Positions 55,136 to 63,472 of a stretch of DNA of 64,000 bases are shown one piece after another (positions within the stretch are counted from its first letter, which is position 1; each line of letters opens with the position of its first letter). The DNA is from Rhodoferax sediminis (GTDB lineage: Bacteria; Pseudomonadota; Gammaproteobacteria; Burkholderiales; Burkholderiaceae_C), in assembly GCF_006970865.1 (NCBI RefSeq), contig NZ_CP035503.1, forward strand, positions 1,501,001 through 1,565,000. Reading direction: 5' to 3'. The position numbers were made by a program, and so were the translations under genes. The notes below the pieces were generated by a model, which had not been told where the DNA came from, did not search any database, and saw only the letters and a list, made by a program, of their open reading frames with translations.

Positions 55136-56005
55136 ATGACCGAGGTGGTTTTATTCAACGCCTTCAACGGCCTCATCGTCGGCGCTTTCTATGCGCTGAT
55201 GGCACTCGGTCTGTCGCTGATCATCAATCTCACCAGCGTGATCAATTTCGCCCATGGCGGCTTTCTGGCGTTGGGCGCCTACATCGCCTACATGCTGATT
55301 CCGCACATCGGCTTCTGGGGTGCATTGCTGGTCGCGCCGGTCCTGACCGCCTTGCTCGGGTTGGTGGTGGAGCGCGTATTGATCCGCCATTGCTATGGTC
55401 GCGATCCCCTGTACAGCCTGCTGTTGACGTTCGGCCTGGCGTACGTGTTCGAGGACAGCACGCGGTACATCTGGGGCGCGCAAAGCCTGCCATTCCAGGT
55501 GCCGAAATGGCTGATGACGCCGCTCTCGACCGACTTTTTCTTCCTCACCGGCTACCGGTTGTTCATGGTGCTGCTGGTGGCGGTCGCCGTGATTGGCCTG
55601 TTCCTGGTGCTGAACCGCACGCGGCTCGGCATGCGCATCCGGGCCGGCACGCTGGACCTGGAGATGGTGTCGGTGCTGGGCGTCAACGTGCGCATACTTC
55701 GCAACCTCAATTTCGGCCTCGGTATCTATCTGGCCGGTCTGGCGGGCGTGCTGGCCGCCGGCCTGCTTGGACTTCAGCCGACCATCGGTGACTCGCTGAT
55801 CATGCCCAGCTTTGTCGCCATCATCATCGGCGGCATTGGCAGCCTGACCGGCACGCTGCTTGGCGGGTTGTTGATCGGCGTTGTCTCCGGACTGACCACG
55901 GTGTTCGTGCCGTCGGCATCGGAGGCAATCATCTACGTGATGATGGCGCTGGTGCTGCTGGTTCGGCCGCGTGGACTGCTTGGCCAGGAAGGGATGAAGC
56001 TATGA
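55136..56005 (+). CDS. Branched-chain amino acid/urea-type ABC permease, LivH-like
   Basis: Inner-membrane permease of 289 aa, eight or more hydrophobic segments, with the LivH signatures NAFNGLIVGAFYALMALGLSLI at the N-terminus and GGIGSLTGTLLGGLLIGVV near residue 235. It pairs with the next gene. The stop overlaps the LivM-like start by 4 bp (ATGA). Confidence 0.92.
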   Translation: MTEVVLFNAFNGLIVGAFYALMALGLSLIINLTSVINFAHGGFLALGAYIAYMLIPHIGFWGALLVAPVLTALLGLVVERVLIRHCYGRDPLYSLLLTFGLAYVFEDSTRYIWGAQSLPFQVPKWLMTPLSTDFFFLTGYRLFMVLLVAVAVIGLFLVLNRTRLGMRIRAGTLDLEMVSVLGVNVRILRNLNFGLGIYLAGLAGVLAAGLLGLQPTIGDSLIMPSFVAIIIGGIGSLTGTLLGGLLIGVVSGLTTVFVPSASEAIIYVMMALVLLVRPRGLLGQEGMKL

Positions 56006-56949
56006 ATCGGGTTGGCAAGGGACTGACGCTGGCCGTACTATGGCTGCTCCTGCTGACCATGCCTTACTGGATGGCAGCGGTCGGCGGCTACACCGAGCTG
56101 GCCACGCGCGTGCTGGTGCTGGGACTGGCGGCGATGTCGCTCAATTTTCTCCTTGGCTTCACGGGTGTCCTGTCGTTTGGCCACGCCGCGTATTTTGGTT
56201 TGGGTGCGTACGGTGCGGGCCTGACGCTGAAGTATCTGGCTCCCAGCACGCCGCTTGCCATCCTGGTGGGGGTCGCTGTCGGCACGCTGGCCGCCATGGT
56301 GATTGGCGCGCTGATCGTCAAGTTGCGCGGCATTTATTTTGCGATGGTGACGATCGCGTTCGGCCAGGTGTTCTACTTCATCGCGTTTCGCTGGAGTTCT
56401 GTGACCGGCGGCGATGACGGACTGACCGGCTGGCACCGGCTCCCGCTCAATATCGGCTTCACCCAAATTGACATCCTTGGCCATGACAAGGCGTATTACT
56501 ACCTGGTGCTGCTGATTTTCGCGGTGGCTACCGGCGTCATGGCGCTGCTGCTGCGCTCACCGTTCGGCCGTACGTTGCTGGCGATACGGGAAAACGAGCG
56601 GCGCGCGCGCTTTCTCGGGATTCCGATTGAGCGTCATATCTGGATCGCATTCGTGGTTTCATGCTTTTTTGCCAGCCTGGCCGGCACCTTGTACGCACTG
56701 CTTTCCAACTTTACCGACCCGCGCGCGCTGCACTGGACGCTGTCCGGCAACTTCGTGATCATGGCCGTGCTCGGTGGCATGCGCTCGTTCTGGGGGCCGC
56801 TGGTCGGTGCCGCCATTTTTGTGGTGCTACAGGATTACGTCTCCAGCCAGACGCAGAACTGGATGTTTTTCATCGGCGTGTTTTTCATGCTGGTGGTGCT
56901 GTTTTTCCCGCGCGGCGTATTGGGGCTGATCCGGGGAAAGCGCGCATGA
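56002..56949 (+). CDS. Branched-chain amino acid/urea-type ABC permease, LivM-like
   Basis: Second inner-membrane permease, 315 aa, with LNFLLGFTGVLSFGHAAYFGLGAYGAGL near residue 50 and NERRARFLGIPIERHIWIAF near residue 198, typical of LivM. It overlaps both neighbours by 4 bp, showing a tightly coupled operon. Confidence 0.92.
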   Translation: MNRVGKGLTLAVLWLLLLTMPYWMAAVGGYTELATRVLVLGLAAMSLNFLLGFTGVLSFGHAAYFGLGAYGAGLTLKYLAPSTPLAILVGVAVGTLAAMVIGALIVKLRGIYFAMVTIAFGQVFYFIAFRWSSVTGGDDGLTGWHRLPLNIGFTQIDILGHDKAYYYLVLLIFAVATGVMALLLRSPFGRTLLAIRENERRARFLGIPIERHIWIAFVVSCFFASLAGTLYALLSNFTDPRALHWTLSGNFVIMAVLGGMRSFWGPLVGAAIFVVLQDYVSSQTQNWMFFIGVFFMLVVLFFPRGVLGLIRGKRA

Positions 56950-57695
56950 GCCTGCTCACCATAGAAAGCGTCTCGCAGCATTTCGGCAGCCTGGTGGCGG
57001 TTGATAGCGTGTCATTGGCGGTCGAACCTGGTGAGTTGCGCGCTGTCATCGGCCCTAACGGCGCCGGCAAGACCACCTTCTTCAACCTGATCAGCGGCTT
57101 CTTCGCGCCGACGTCGGGCCGCATCATGTTCGATGGCCGGGACATCACGACGCTGGCCCCGCACAAGCGCGTGGCGATGGGCATGGCGCGCACGTTCCAG
57201 ATCACCGAGATTTTCCCCGAGCTCACGGTGCGTGAAAACCTGCGTATTCCCGTCGAGATTGCACTTGGGCTGCGGCTGCGGCCCTGGTTGGGGAAAAGCG
57301 CCAACGTGCGGATCAAGGAGCGGGTCGCCGAGTTGGCTGAGCTGGGAGGTTTGAGTGAAAAGGTGGATCGACTCGTGGGCGAGTTGTCCCATGGCGACCA
57401 GCGTTCCACGGAAATCATGATGTCCCTGGCGCTCAAGCCGAGGTTGCTGCTGCTCGATGAGCCGACGGCCGGCATGGGGGACCAGGAAACCTACAACATC
57501 ACCCGGTTGATCCGCAAGTTGCACCGCTCGCAAAAGCTGACTATTGTCCTGATCGAGCACGATATGCGCGTGATTTTTCACCTGGCCGACCGCATCATGG
57601 TACTGGCCGAAGGCGCGGTGCTGGCGGAGGGAACTCCCGATGAGATTGCCGCCAGCGAGAAGGTCCAGGCCGCCTACTTGGGGAAAGCCGCATGA
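56946..57695 (+). CDS. Branched-chain amino acid/urea-type ABC ATPase, LivG-like
   Basis: ATPase of 249 aa starting at MSLLTIESVSQHF. Walker A is GPNGAGKTTFF near residue 36, the signature-like LSHGDQRSTEIMMSLAL near residue 148 (HGDQ in place of GGQQ), and Walker B LLLLDEPTAGMG near 167. The signature deviation is common in urea/amino-acid LivG relatives. It overlaps its neighbours by 4 bp. Confidence 0.92.
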   Translation: MSLLTIESVSQHFGSLVAVDSVSLAVEPGELRAVIGPNGAGKTTFFNLISGFFAPTSGRIMFDGRDITTLAPHKRVAMGMARTFQITEIFPELTVRENLRIPVEIALGLRLRPWLGKSANVRIKERVAELAELGGLSEKVDRLVGELSHGDQRSTEIMMSLALKPRLLLLDEPTAGMGDQETYNITRLIRKLHRSQKLTIVLIEHDMRVIFHLADRIMVLAEGAVLAEGTPDEIAASEKVQAAYLGKAA

Positions 57696-58414
57696 ACGTG
57701 CTTGAAGTTGAAGGGCTGCACACTTATTACGGCAAGAGCCATATTCTCGAGGGCATCGATCTCCATGTGCAGGAGGGCGAGTTGGTGACCCTGCTGGGGC
57801 GCAATGGTGCCGGCAAATCAACCACGCTGCGCAGCCTGATGGGTCTGACGCCGGCGCGACAGGGGTCCATCCGTACCTTTGGCCAGGTCACGACTCAATG
57901 GCCATCGCATCGCATTGCGGCACTGGGTGTCGGGTTTGTTCCGGAGGGGCGGCGCATTTTTGCCAACCTCACGGTGGACGAGAACCTGAAGGTTCCGATG
58001 GATCGTCCCGGACCCTGGACCCTGGCGCGCGTCTACGAGCTGTTTCCGCGCCTGGCCGAGCGCAAGAACAACAAGGGAAGCCAGTTGTCGGGTGGCGAGC
58101 AGGAGATGCTGGCGATTTCCCGCGCGCTGCTGCTGAACCCCAGGCTATTGCTCCTGGACGAACCCTCTCAGGGCCTGGCGCCGTTGATCGTGCAGGACGT
58201 CTTCAGGGTGATCGTGTCCACCTGCAAGGAAGGCATGTCAGTTCTGCTGGTCGAGCAAAACGTGCGTGCCGCGGTGGAGATCGCCGATCGGGCCTATGTG
58301 CTCGACGATGGCCGCATCGCCTATGCCGGCTCGGCGGCCGAGTTTGCCAAGGACGAGGAGAGGGTTCGCGCGCTCGCCGGCGCGAGTGCAGAGAAATGGG
58401 ACACGATGGACTGA
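57692..58414 (+). CDS. Branched-chain amino acid/urea-type ABC ATPase, LivF-like
   Basis: Second ATPase, 240 aa. Walker A GRNGAGKSTTLRSL is near residue 37, signature LSGGEQEMLAISRAL near 135, and Walker B LLLLDEPSQGLAP near 155. The LivF-type tail ends the operon. It completes a five-component importer: binding protein, two permeases, two ATPases. Confidence 0.93.
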   Translation: MNVLEVEGLHTYYGKSHILEGIDLHVQEGELVTLLGRNGAGKSTTLRSLMGLTPARQGSIRTFGQVTTQWPSHRIAALGVGFVPEGRRIFANLTVDENLKVPMDRPGPWTLARVYELFPRLAERKNNKGSQLSGGEQEMLAISRALLLNPRLLLLDEPSQGLAPLIVQDVFRVIVSTCKEGMSVLLVEQNVRAAVEIADRAYVLDDGRIAYAGSAAEFAKDEERVRALAGASAEKWDTMD

Positions 58415-58442
58415 TTGGCCCCCGCGCCTGTCGCTGCGTGTA

Positions 58443-58883
58443 TCAAGGGCGCAAGTAGGCCCAGCCTTCACCCTGCTTGATCATGATTTCGGCGGCACCG
58501 GAGGGTACGTAACCGACAGCAGGATTCATGTCTTCTTTGGTCAGTTTCTGGCCGCGCATGGTGTTCTCGCAGGCCGACACCTTCACGCCGCCTTTGACGG
58601 CGTCACCCACACGGTTACTCACCGGGGCATCGAGCTTGAGCATGCCGATGCCGGGGCCGTAGGCGACGATTTCCACGTCCACGTTGGCGGCGCCCACGTC
58701 GTCCTGCAAGTTCTTTGCGTTATTCAGCACCAGGTTCCATCTGGCCGGGTCGTTGTCGCTCACCTGGATCACGATCTTGTGGTGTTTTTGGCTTGTAGCC
58801 CCCGTCCCCTGTGCATTGGCAGCTACCAAAAAAGTAGCGCCCGCGGACAGGGCGGCGGATTGGACCAGATTTCGGCGGTTCAT
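58443..58883 (-). CDS. DsrE-like protein with signal peptide
   Basis: Predicted exported protein of 146 aa. The signal peptide (MNRRNLVQSAALSAGATFLVAANA) has an N-terminal Arg pair and cleavage near residue 24. The rest resembles the DsrE/F sulphur-relay-like fold (HKIVIQVSDNDPARWNLVLNNAKNLQ near residue 35, VKVSACENTMRG near 101 with one Cys). A dispersed dyad lies inside the signal/early-mature region. Function is not known; it is downstream of tctA on the same strand. Confidence 0.78.
   Translation of the reverse strand: MNRRNLVQSAALSAGATFLVAANAQGTGATSQKHHKIVIQVSDNDPARWNLVLNNAKNLQDDVGAANVDVEIVAYGPGIGMLKLDAPVSNRVGDAVKGGVKVSACENTMRGQKLTKEDMNPAVGYVPSGAAEIMIKQGEGWAYLRP
58822..58838. repeat. 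17-nt dispersed dyad inside the DsrE-like gene
   Basis: GCTACCAAAAAAGTAGC within the coding sequence, encoding part of the signal peptide (residues about 16-21). The left flank (TAGCCCCCGTCCCCTGTGC, 58795-58813) resembles the flank of the intergenic copy near 5872. Confidence 0.6.
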
Positions 58884-58954
58884 TTTTGGGGTCTCCAAGA
58901 CAAGGGGATGGCGATGAATATACGCCGATCCCCCTTGCACATTAGCTGCCGCCC

Positions 58955-60523
58955 TCAGTCGTCGCTGCGCAACTCCAGCGCGGGCAGGCCCAGTGCGACG
59001 TCCAGCGCCGCGGCAGCTTTCGCACCCCGTTTGCGCCGCTGCGCGCGCCACGCGGACCAGCTGACGCCGAGCACCACCAGGGCGCACACCGCCATGAAGC
59101 CCGCGCTGATGGGCCGGGTGACAAACACCGACATGTCGCCGCGCGAGAGCAGCAGCGCGCGGCGGAAGTTCTCTTCCATCATGGGGCCGAGCACGACCCC
59201 CAGCAGGATCGGCGCCATCGGGAAATCGAGCGCCATGAACACCGCGCCGATGACGCCGAAGGCCAGCACCTCCCAGGTCTGGAACAGGTCGTTTTGCGTG
59301 GTGAAGACCCCAATGACGATGAAGAACATGGCCGAGGGGAAAAGGTAGCGGTAGGGCACCTGCAGCAGCTTGACCCACACGCCGATCAGCGGCACGTTGA
59401 GCACCATCAGCAGCACGTTGCCGATCCAGAAGCTGGCGATCAGGCCCCAGAAGATGTCCGGATGCTCGCCGATGAGCTGTGGCCCGGGCTGAATGCCCTG
59501 GATCAAGAGCGCACCCAGAATCAGCGCCATCACCACGTCGCCGGGGATGCCCAGGCTCAGCGTCGGGATGAAGTCGACCTGGGTCTTGGAGTGGGTCGAT
59601 GCCTCGGGTGCGGCCACCCCCGCGATCATGCCGGTGCCGAACTTCTCGGGCGTCTTGGAGATCTTGTGCTCCAGCGCATAGGCAATGAAGGAGGTGATGG
59701 TGGGGCCGGTGCCGGGCATGGCGCCGAACAGCGCACCGACGCTGGTGCCGCGCACCATGGGCCAGAACGCCTCTTTCAATTCCGCCATGCTGGGGCGCAT
59801 GTCGCGCATGCGCAGCTTGGCGGTGTTTTTGATCACCGGCATGCGGTTCACGCTGAGCAGGAAGTCGGCCACGCCGAACACGCCCAGCGCGATGGCCACC
59901 AGCTCCAGTCCGTCGCTCAGTTGGGGAATGCCGAAGCTGAAGCGGAACGAGCCGCTATTCACGTCGGTGCCGACCGCGCCGCACAACAGGCCGAACAGCG
60001 TCATGGCCACGCCCTTGAGCGGCGAGCCGCGCGACATGGTGGCGCCGGCCAGCAGGCCCAGCAGCATGATCGAGAACAGCTCGGTGGGGCCGAACTTGAA
60101 CGAGATGGCGACCAGCAGCGGCGAGGCAAAAATCATGATGAGGATGCCGACGGTTGCCGCGAAAAACGACGAGATCATGGCAATACCCAGCGCGGTGCCG
60201 CCCTTGCCGGCGCGGGTCATCGGGTAGCCATCCAGGCAGGTCACGGCATGCGCCGCATGCGAGGGCAGATTCAGCAGGATGGCGCCGATGGCGCCGCCAT
60301 ACATGGAGCCGTAAAAAATGCCGGCCAGCATCATGATGGCAGGCACGGGGTGCAGCACATAGGTCAGCGGCAGCAGCATGGACATCGCCGACAGCGCGCC
60401 CATGCCGGGCATCACGCCGATGAGGTTGCCCACCAGCACGCCGAAGAACGACCACATCAGGTTGTGGCCCTGGAATGCGACACCGAAGCCGAACCAGAGG
60501 TCTTGCAGAGCTTGGGAAATCAT
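58955..60523 (-). CDS. tctA: Tripartite tricarboxylate transporter, large permease TctA
   Basis: Polytopic membrane protein of 522 aa from MISQALQDLWFGF at 60523; longer frame to 60601 is a shadow. It has about 12 hydrophobic segments. GMGALSAMSMLLPLTY near residue 50, GGAIGAILLNLPSHAAH near 82, GSPLKGVAMTLFGLLCGAVG near 165 and GAMPGTGPTITSFIAY near 275 are TctA signatures. It transports citrate-like di/tricarboxylates with TctB and a periplasmic TctC, which is not encoded here. Confidence 0.93.
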   Translation of the reverse strand: MISQALQDLWFGFGVAFQGHNLMWSFFGVLVGNLIGVMPGMGALSAMSMLLPLTYVLHPVPAIMMLAGIFYGSMYGGAIGAILLNLPSHAAHAVTCLDGYPMTRAGKGGTALGIAMISSFFAATVGILIMIFASPLLVAISFKFGPTELFSIMLLGLLAGATMSRGSPLKGVAMTLFGLLCGAVGTDVNSGSFRFSFGIPQLSDGLELVAIALGVFGVADFLLSVNRMPVIKNTAKLRMRDMRPSMAELKEAFWPMVRGTSVGALFGAMPGTGPTITSFIAYALEHKISKTPEKFGTGMIAGVAAPEASTHSKTQVDFIPTLSLGIPGDVVMALILGALLIQGIQPGPQLIGEHPDIFWGLIASFWIGNVLLMVLNVPLIGVWVKLLQVPYRYLFPSAMFFIVIGVFTTQNDLFQTWEVLAFGVIGAVFMALDFPMAPILLGVVLGPMMEENFRRALLLSRGDMSVFVTRPISAGFMAVCALVVLGVSWSAWRAQRRKRGAKAAAALDVALGLPALELRSDD

Positions 60524-60528
60524 GAGAA

Positions 60529-61008
60529 TCAGCCCCCCCAGCGAAACAGCGGCATCTGCAATTGCAGTGCCCACCAGAACACAACACCTGCGATCGCGCA
60601 CATGCCCAGGGCCAGGAACGTCGCCTGTTTGAGGGTATTGCCGCGGTCACCCAGCGCCGAGATGAACACGATGGCGAAGGTGGCAGGTAACAGGCCGCCA
60701 TACTCGCCCAGCAGCAAAAACGCCAGGATGCCGGCGATGATGCAGGCGCAGCCGCGCAGGTCCGGCATGCCCTGGCCGTAGCCGTGCCCGGTGGTGGCCG
60801 GCGGGCCGTCGTCGGTGCGGGCCGACACCGCGATTGCCACGCCGATCAGGGCCAGCAGCACGCCGACGGCGCACGGGAAGAAGCCGGGCCCCATGCGGGC
60901 CAGTGTGCCCAGGTGATAACCGGCGGCGGCGTACGCAGCCGCTAAACCGACGATGACCATCAGCGCGCCGGCGTAGTAGTCTTTTTTGAATTGGGCGGGA
61001 GCGCTCAT
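60529..61008 (-). CDS. tctB: Tripartite tricarboxylate transporter, small subunit TctB
   Basis: Membrane protein of 159 aa from MSAPAQFKKDYYAG at 61008, with GGGAGAGG just upstream. It has about four hydrophobic segments and the early motif GALMVIVGLAAAYAA, plus YHLGTLARMGPGFFP near residue 32, typical of TctB. The TctA start lies 5 bp after its stop. Confidence 0.9.
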   Translation of the reverse strand: MSAPAQFKKDYYAGALMVIVGLAAAYAAAGYHLGTLARMGPGFFPCAVGVLLALIGVAIAVSARTDDGPPATTGHGYGQGMPDLRGCACIIAGILAFLLLGEYGGLLPATFAIVFISALGDRGNTLKQATFLALGMCAIAGVVFWWALQLQMPLFRWGG

Positions 61009-61253
61009 CGAGCCTCTCCCGACCCGCGCCGCGGGCATGGCCCGGTGTTACAGGGGTATTTCAATCGTGTCTCCTTCGTGGTGTTCCCGGTAGAGCCCGG
61101 GGCCCACGCGAAAGTAGGGCGCCAAACTGCTCGGTTCGAGACCTAAAGTCTAGGAATCGAAGCTTCCAATCGCCTTTCGTTCGTGTTTCCGCGCCCCAAA
61201 ATACGTGTAATTACGAATACGGAAGCGACCGCGGTGTGCCGGCCGGCAAGGTG
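61009..61253. other. Non-coding gap between tctE-like and tctB genes
   Basis: 245 bp with no gene on either strand. A short palindrome GTAATTAC (61207-61214) in an AT-rich patch may mark the tctBA promoter region on the minus strand. The expected tctC gene is absent here. Confidence 0.5.
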
Positions 61254-62795
61254 CTATGCCGGGTCTGCCGGGGCGCCGTGTGCCAGCGGGAAACGGAGCA
61301 GGGCTCGCAGCCCGGGTGCGCCGCTGGCGCCATCGCTGTCGGCCAGTTCGATGTCGCCGCCGTTGTGCCTGGCGTAGGCGCGGGCGATCGACAGGCCCAG
61401 CCCTGCACCCGGGGTTTGAAGTGTCTTCGCATCGGCGCCGGCAACTTGCGCAAAGCGCTCGAACACGCTGTTACGGCGGGCGGGCGCAATGCCGGGGCCG
61501 CTGTCGCACACTTCGGCGCAGACCCGGTCGCCTTCGATCCGGACCGAGACCGTGATGCACCCGCCCGCCGGGGTGTAGCAAATCGCGTTGTGCACCAGGT
61601 TGGACAGTGCCTCGTGCAATTCAAGGTCACGGGCGGCAACGGGTGCGGCCGGTGGCTGGGGCGCAGCCGCATCTTCGTTTGCCGTTGCCTCGCCGCGCGC
61701 GTCGATCCAGCCGAGGTCCTGGTTCTTCTCGCGCGCCAGCGGCAGGTACTGCAGCACGACCTCGCGCGCCACGCGGTTCAGGTCCACGACAGGCCGGGGC
61801 GAAGGGTCGTCCGCCGCCTGGCTGGCCTGCGCCATTGCCAGCAACTGCTCGCACAGGCGCCGGCTGCGCGCAAGCTGCGCGACGATGGCGTGCAGGGTCT
61901 CGTGCGTGCGCGTGGCGTCGGGCTCGCGCAGGGCGTAGCCGGCCTGCGTCAGCATGATGGCCAGCGGCGTGCGCAACTGGTGCGACGCGTCGGCCAGAAA
62001 GCGGGACTGCCCGGCCAGCATCTGCTGGTGCCGGGCCATGTGGTGATTGACAGCATCGACCAGCGGCACCACTTCGTGCGGCACGCCACGCGCGTCAAGC
62101 GGCCTCAAGCCGTCTGGCGGACTGGCCTGCACCGATTGGCGCAGGCGCTCCAACGGCCGCAGCGACCAGCTCACGCCCAGCCACACCAGCAGCAGCACGA
62201 CGCCCACCAAGCGGGCGCCCTGCAGCAGTTCCTGGCGCAGCAGGTCGGCCTGCGCCTGCACGCGCGCACTGGTGCCCTCGGCCGCCTGGATCAAAACCTG
62301 ATAAGGCCGTGCGTGGCCGTCCAGCACGGTGCGGCGCAGCGCCACCACCCGCACCGGATAACCCCGGTAGTGCGCGTCGTACCAGACGAACGGACTATCG
62401 TTGCCCGCACTGGCCGGCGGCGCTGGCAGGTCGGGCACGCCGATCAGCGTGACCTCGGCGGCGGGCGGTGCGCCGCCTGATCCATCGGGCAGCGCGTTCA
62501 GCCCGACGTGCAGGAGCTTGTGCTGAGGCCGCGTCACGTCGAACATGGCCTGCACGTCGAAGGGCGCCTGCACGCGGATGGAGCCGTCGGCGGCCAGCGC
62601 AATGCCCTGACCCAGGGCGTTCACCGGCTCCAGCATGGCCTGGTCGTAGGCGTCCTGCACGAGGTCGTGCTGGGCGCGGTAGTCGTTCCAGCTATCGAGG
62701 GCGAGCAGCGCCAGCAGGCAAGGCAGCAGCAGGGCCAGCAGGCGCGCGCGGATGCCGAAGCGCCGCCGCTCAGGTCCCGGACGCGGCATCGGCAT
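61254..62795 (-). CDS. Sensor histidine kinase, TctE-like
   Basis: Membrane kinase of 513 aa from MPMPRPGPERRRFG at 62795, overlapping the regulator gene by 26 bp. Two membrane segments (about 15-35 and 195-215) flank a periplasmic sensor region. The kinase core shows H-box FLADASHQLRTPLAIM near residue 275, N-box ALSNLVHNAI near 400, and G-boxes DSGPGIAP and GAGLGLSIARAYA. With the next gene it forms a TctDE-type two-component system that activates tricarboxylate uptake. Confidence 0.9.
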   Translation of the reverse strand: MPMPRPGPERRRFGIRARLLALLLPCLLALLALDSWNDYRAQHDLVQDAYDQAMLEPVNALGQGIALAADGSIRVQAPFDVQAMFDVTRPQHKLLHVGLNALPDGSGGAPPAAEVTLIGVPDLPAPPASAGNDSPFVWYDAHYRGYPVRVVALRRTVLDGHARPYQVLIQAAEGTSARVQAQADLLRQELLQGARLVGVVLLLVWLGVSWSLRPLERLRQSVQASPPDGLRPLDARGVPHEVVPLVDAVNHHMARHQQMLAGQSRFLADASHQLRTPLAIMLTQAGYALREPDATRTHETLHAIVAQLARSRRLCEQLLAMAQASQAADDPSPRPVVDLNRVAREVVLQYLPLAREKNQDLGWIDARGEATANEDAAAPQPPAAPVAARDLELHEALSNLVHNAICYTPAGGCITVSVRIEGDRVCAEVCDSGPGIAPARRNSVFERFAQVAGADAKTLQTPGAGLGLSIARAYARHNGGDIELADSDGASGAPGLRALLRFPLAHGAPADPA

Positions 62796-63456
62796 CGCCT
62801 TCCAGCATGTAGCCCAGGCCGCGGATCGTGACGATGCGCACGTCGCTGCCCGCGAGCTTGCGCCGCAGCCGGTGCAGCACCAGTTCGATCGCGTCGGGGC
62901 CGGCGCTGCTGTCGTGCGGGAACACCTTGCCCGCAAGCTGCGATTTGCTCACCGGTGTGCCGCTACGCGCCAGCAACGCCTCCAGCGCTGCATGTTCGCG
63001 CGGCGTGAGCGGCAGCAGCACCCCGGCGAGCATGAAGGCCCGGCTCTCGTGGTCGCATGACAGCGAGCCGCAGTGCAGCGGCACATGCGGGCGGCCGCGG
63101 CTGCGCCGCACCAGGGCGGCCAGGCGCGCCTCCAGCTCCTCCAGGGCGAAGGGCTTGGTCAGGAAATCGTCGGCGCCCAGGTTCAGGCCGCGTACCCGGT
63201 CCTGCAGCGAACCCTGCGCGGTCAGCACCAGCACGGGCGTGCGGTAGCCCGCATCGCGCAGATCGGCCAGCAGGGACAGGCCGTGCCGGTCGGGCAGGCG
63301 CAGGTCCAGCACCACGGCGTCGTACTGCGTGCCGGCCATGAGCGCTTCGGCCGTGCCCGCATCGGGCGCGTGGTCGGGCACGAAGCCGCTTTGCTTGAGC
63401 GCGCGCACCAGCCACGACGCCATCTCGAGCTCGTCTTCCACCAGCAAAATGCGCAT
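62770..63456 (-). CDS. Response regulator, TctD/OmpR family
   Basis: Cytoplasmic regulator of 228 aa. Receiver domain residues about 1-115 with phosphoacceptor Asp in VVLDLRLPD (residue about 51) and Lys in FLTKPFALEE near 100. OmpR-type winged helix at about 125-220 (LTPREHAALEALLAR, IELVLHRLRRKL). It is co-transcribed with the sensor kinase and sits 17 bp after the dehydrogenase gene. Confidence 0.93.
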   Translation of the reverse strand: MRILLVEDELEMASWLVRALKQSGFVPDHAPDAGTAEALMAGTQYDAVVLDLRLPDRHGLSLLADLRDAGYRTPVLVLTAQGSLQDRVRGLNLGADDFLTKPFALEELEARLAALVRRSRGRPHVPLHCGSLSCDHESRAFMLAGVLLPLTPREHAALEALLARSGTPVSKSQLAGKVFPHDSSAGPDAIELVLHRLRRKLAGSDVRIVTIRGLGYMLEGDADAASGT

Positions 63457-63472
63457 GATCGGGGCGGCAGGC

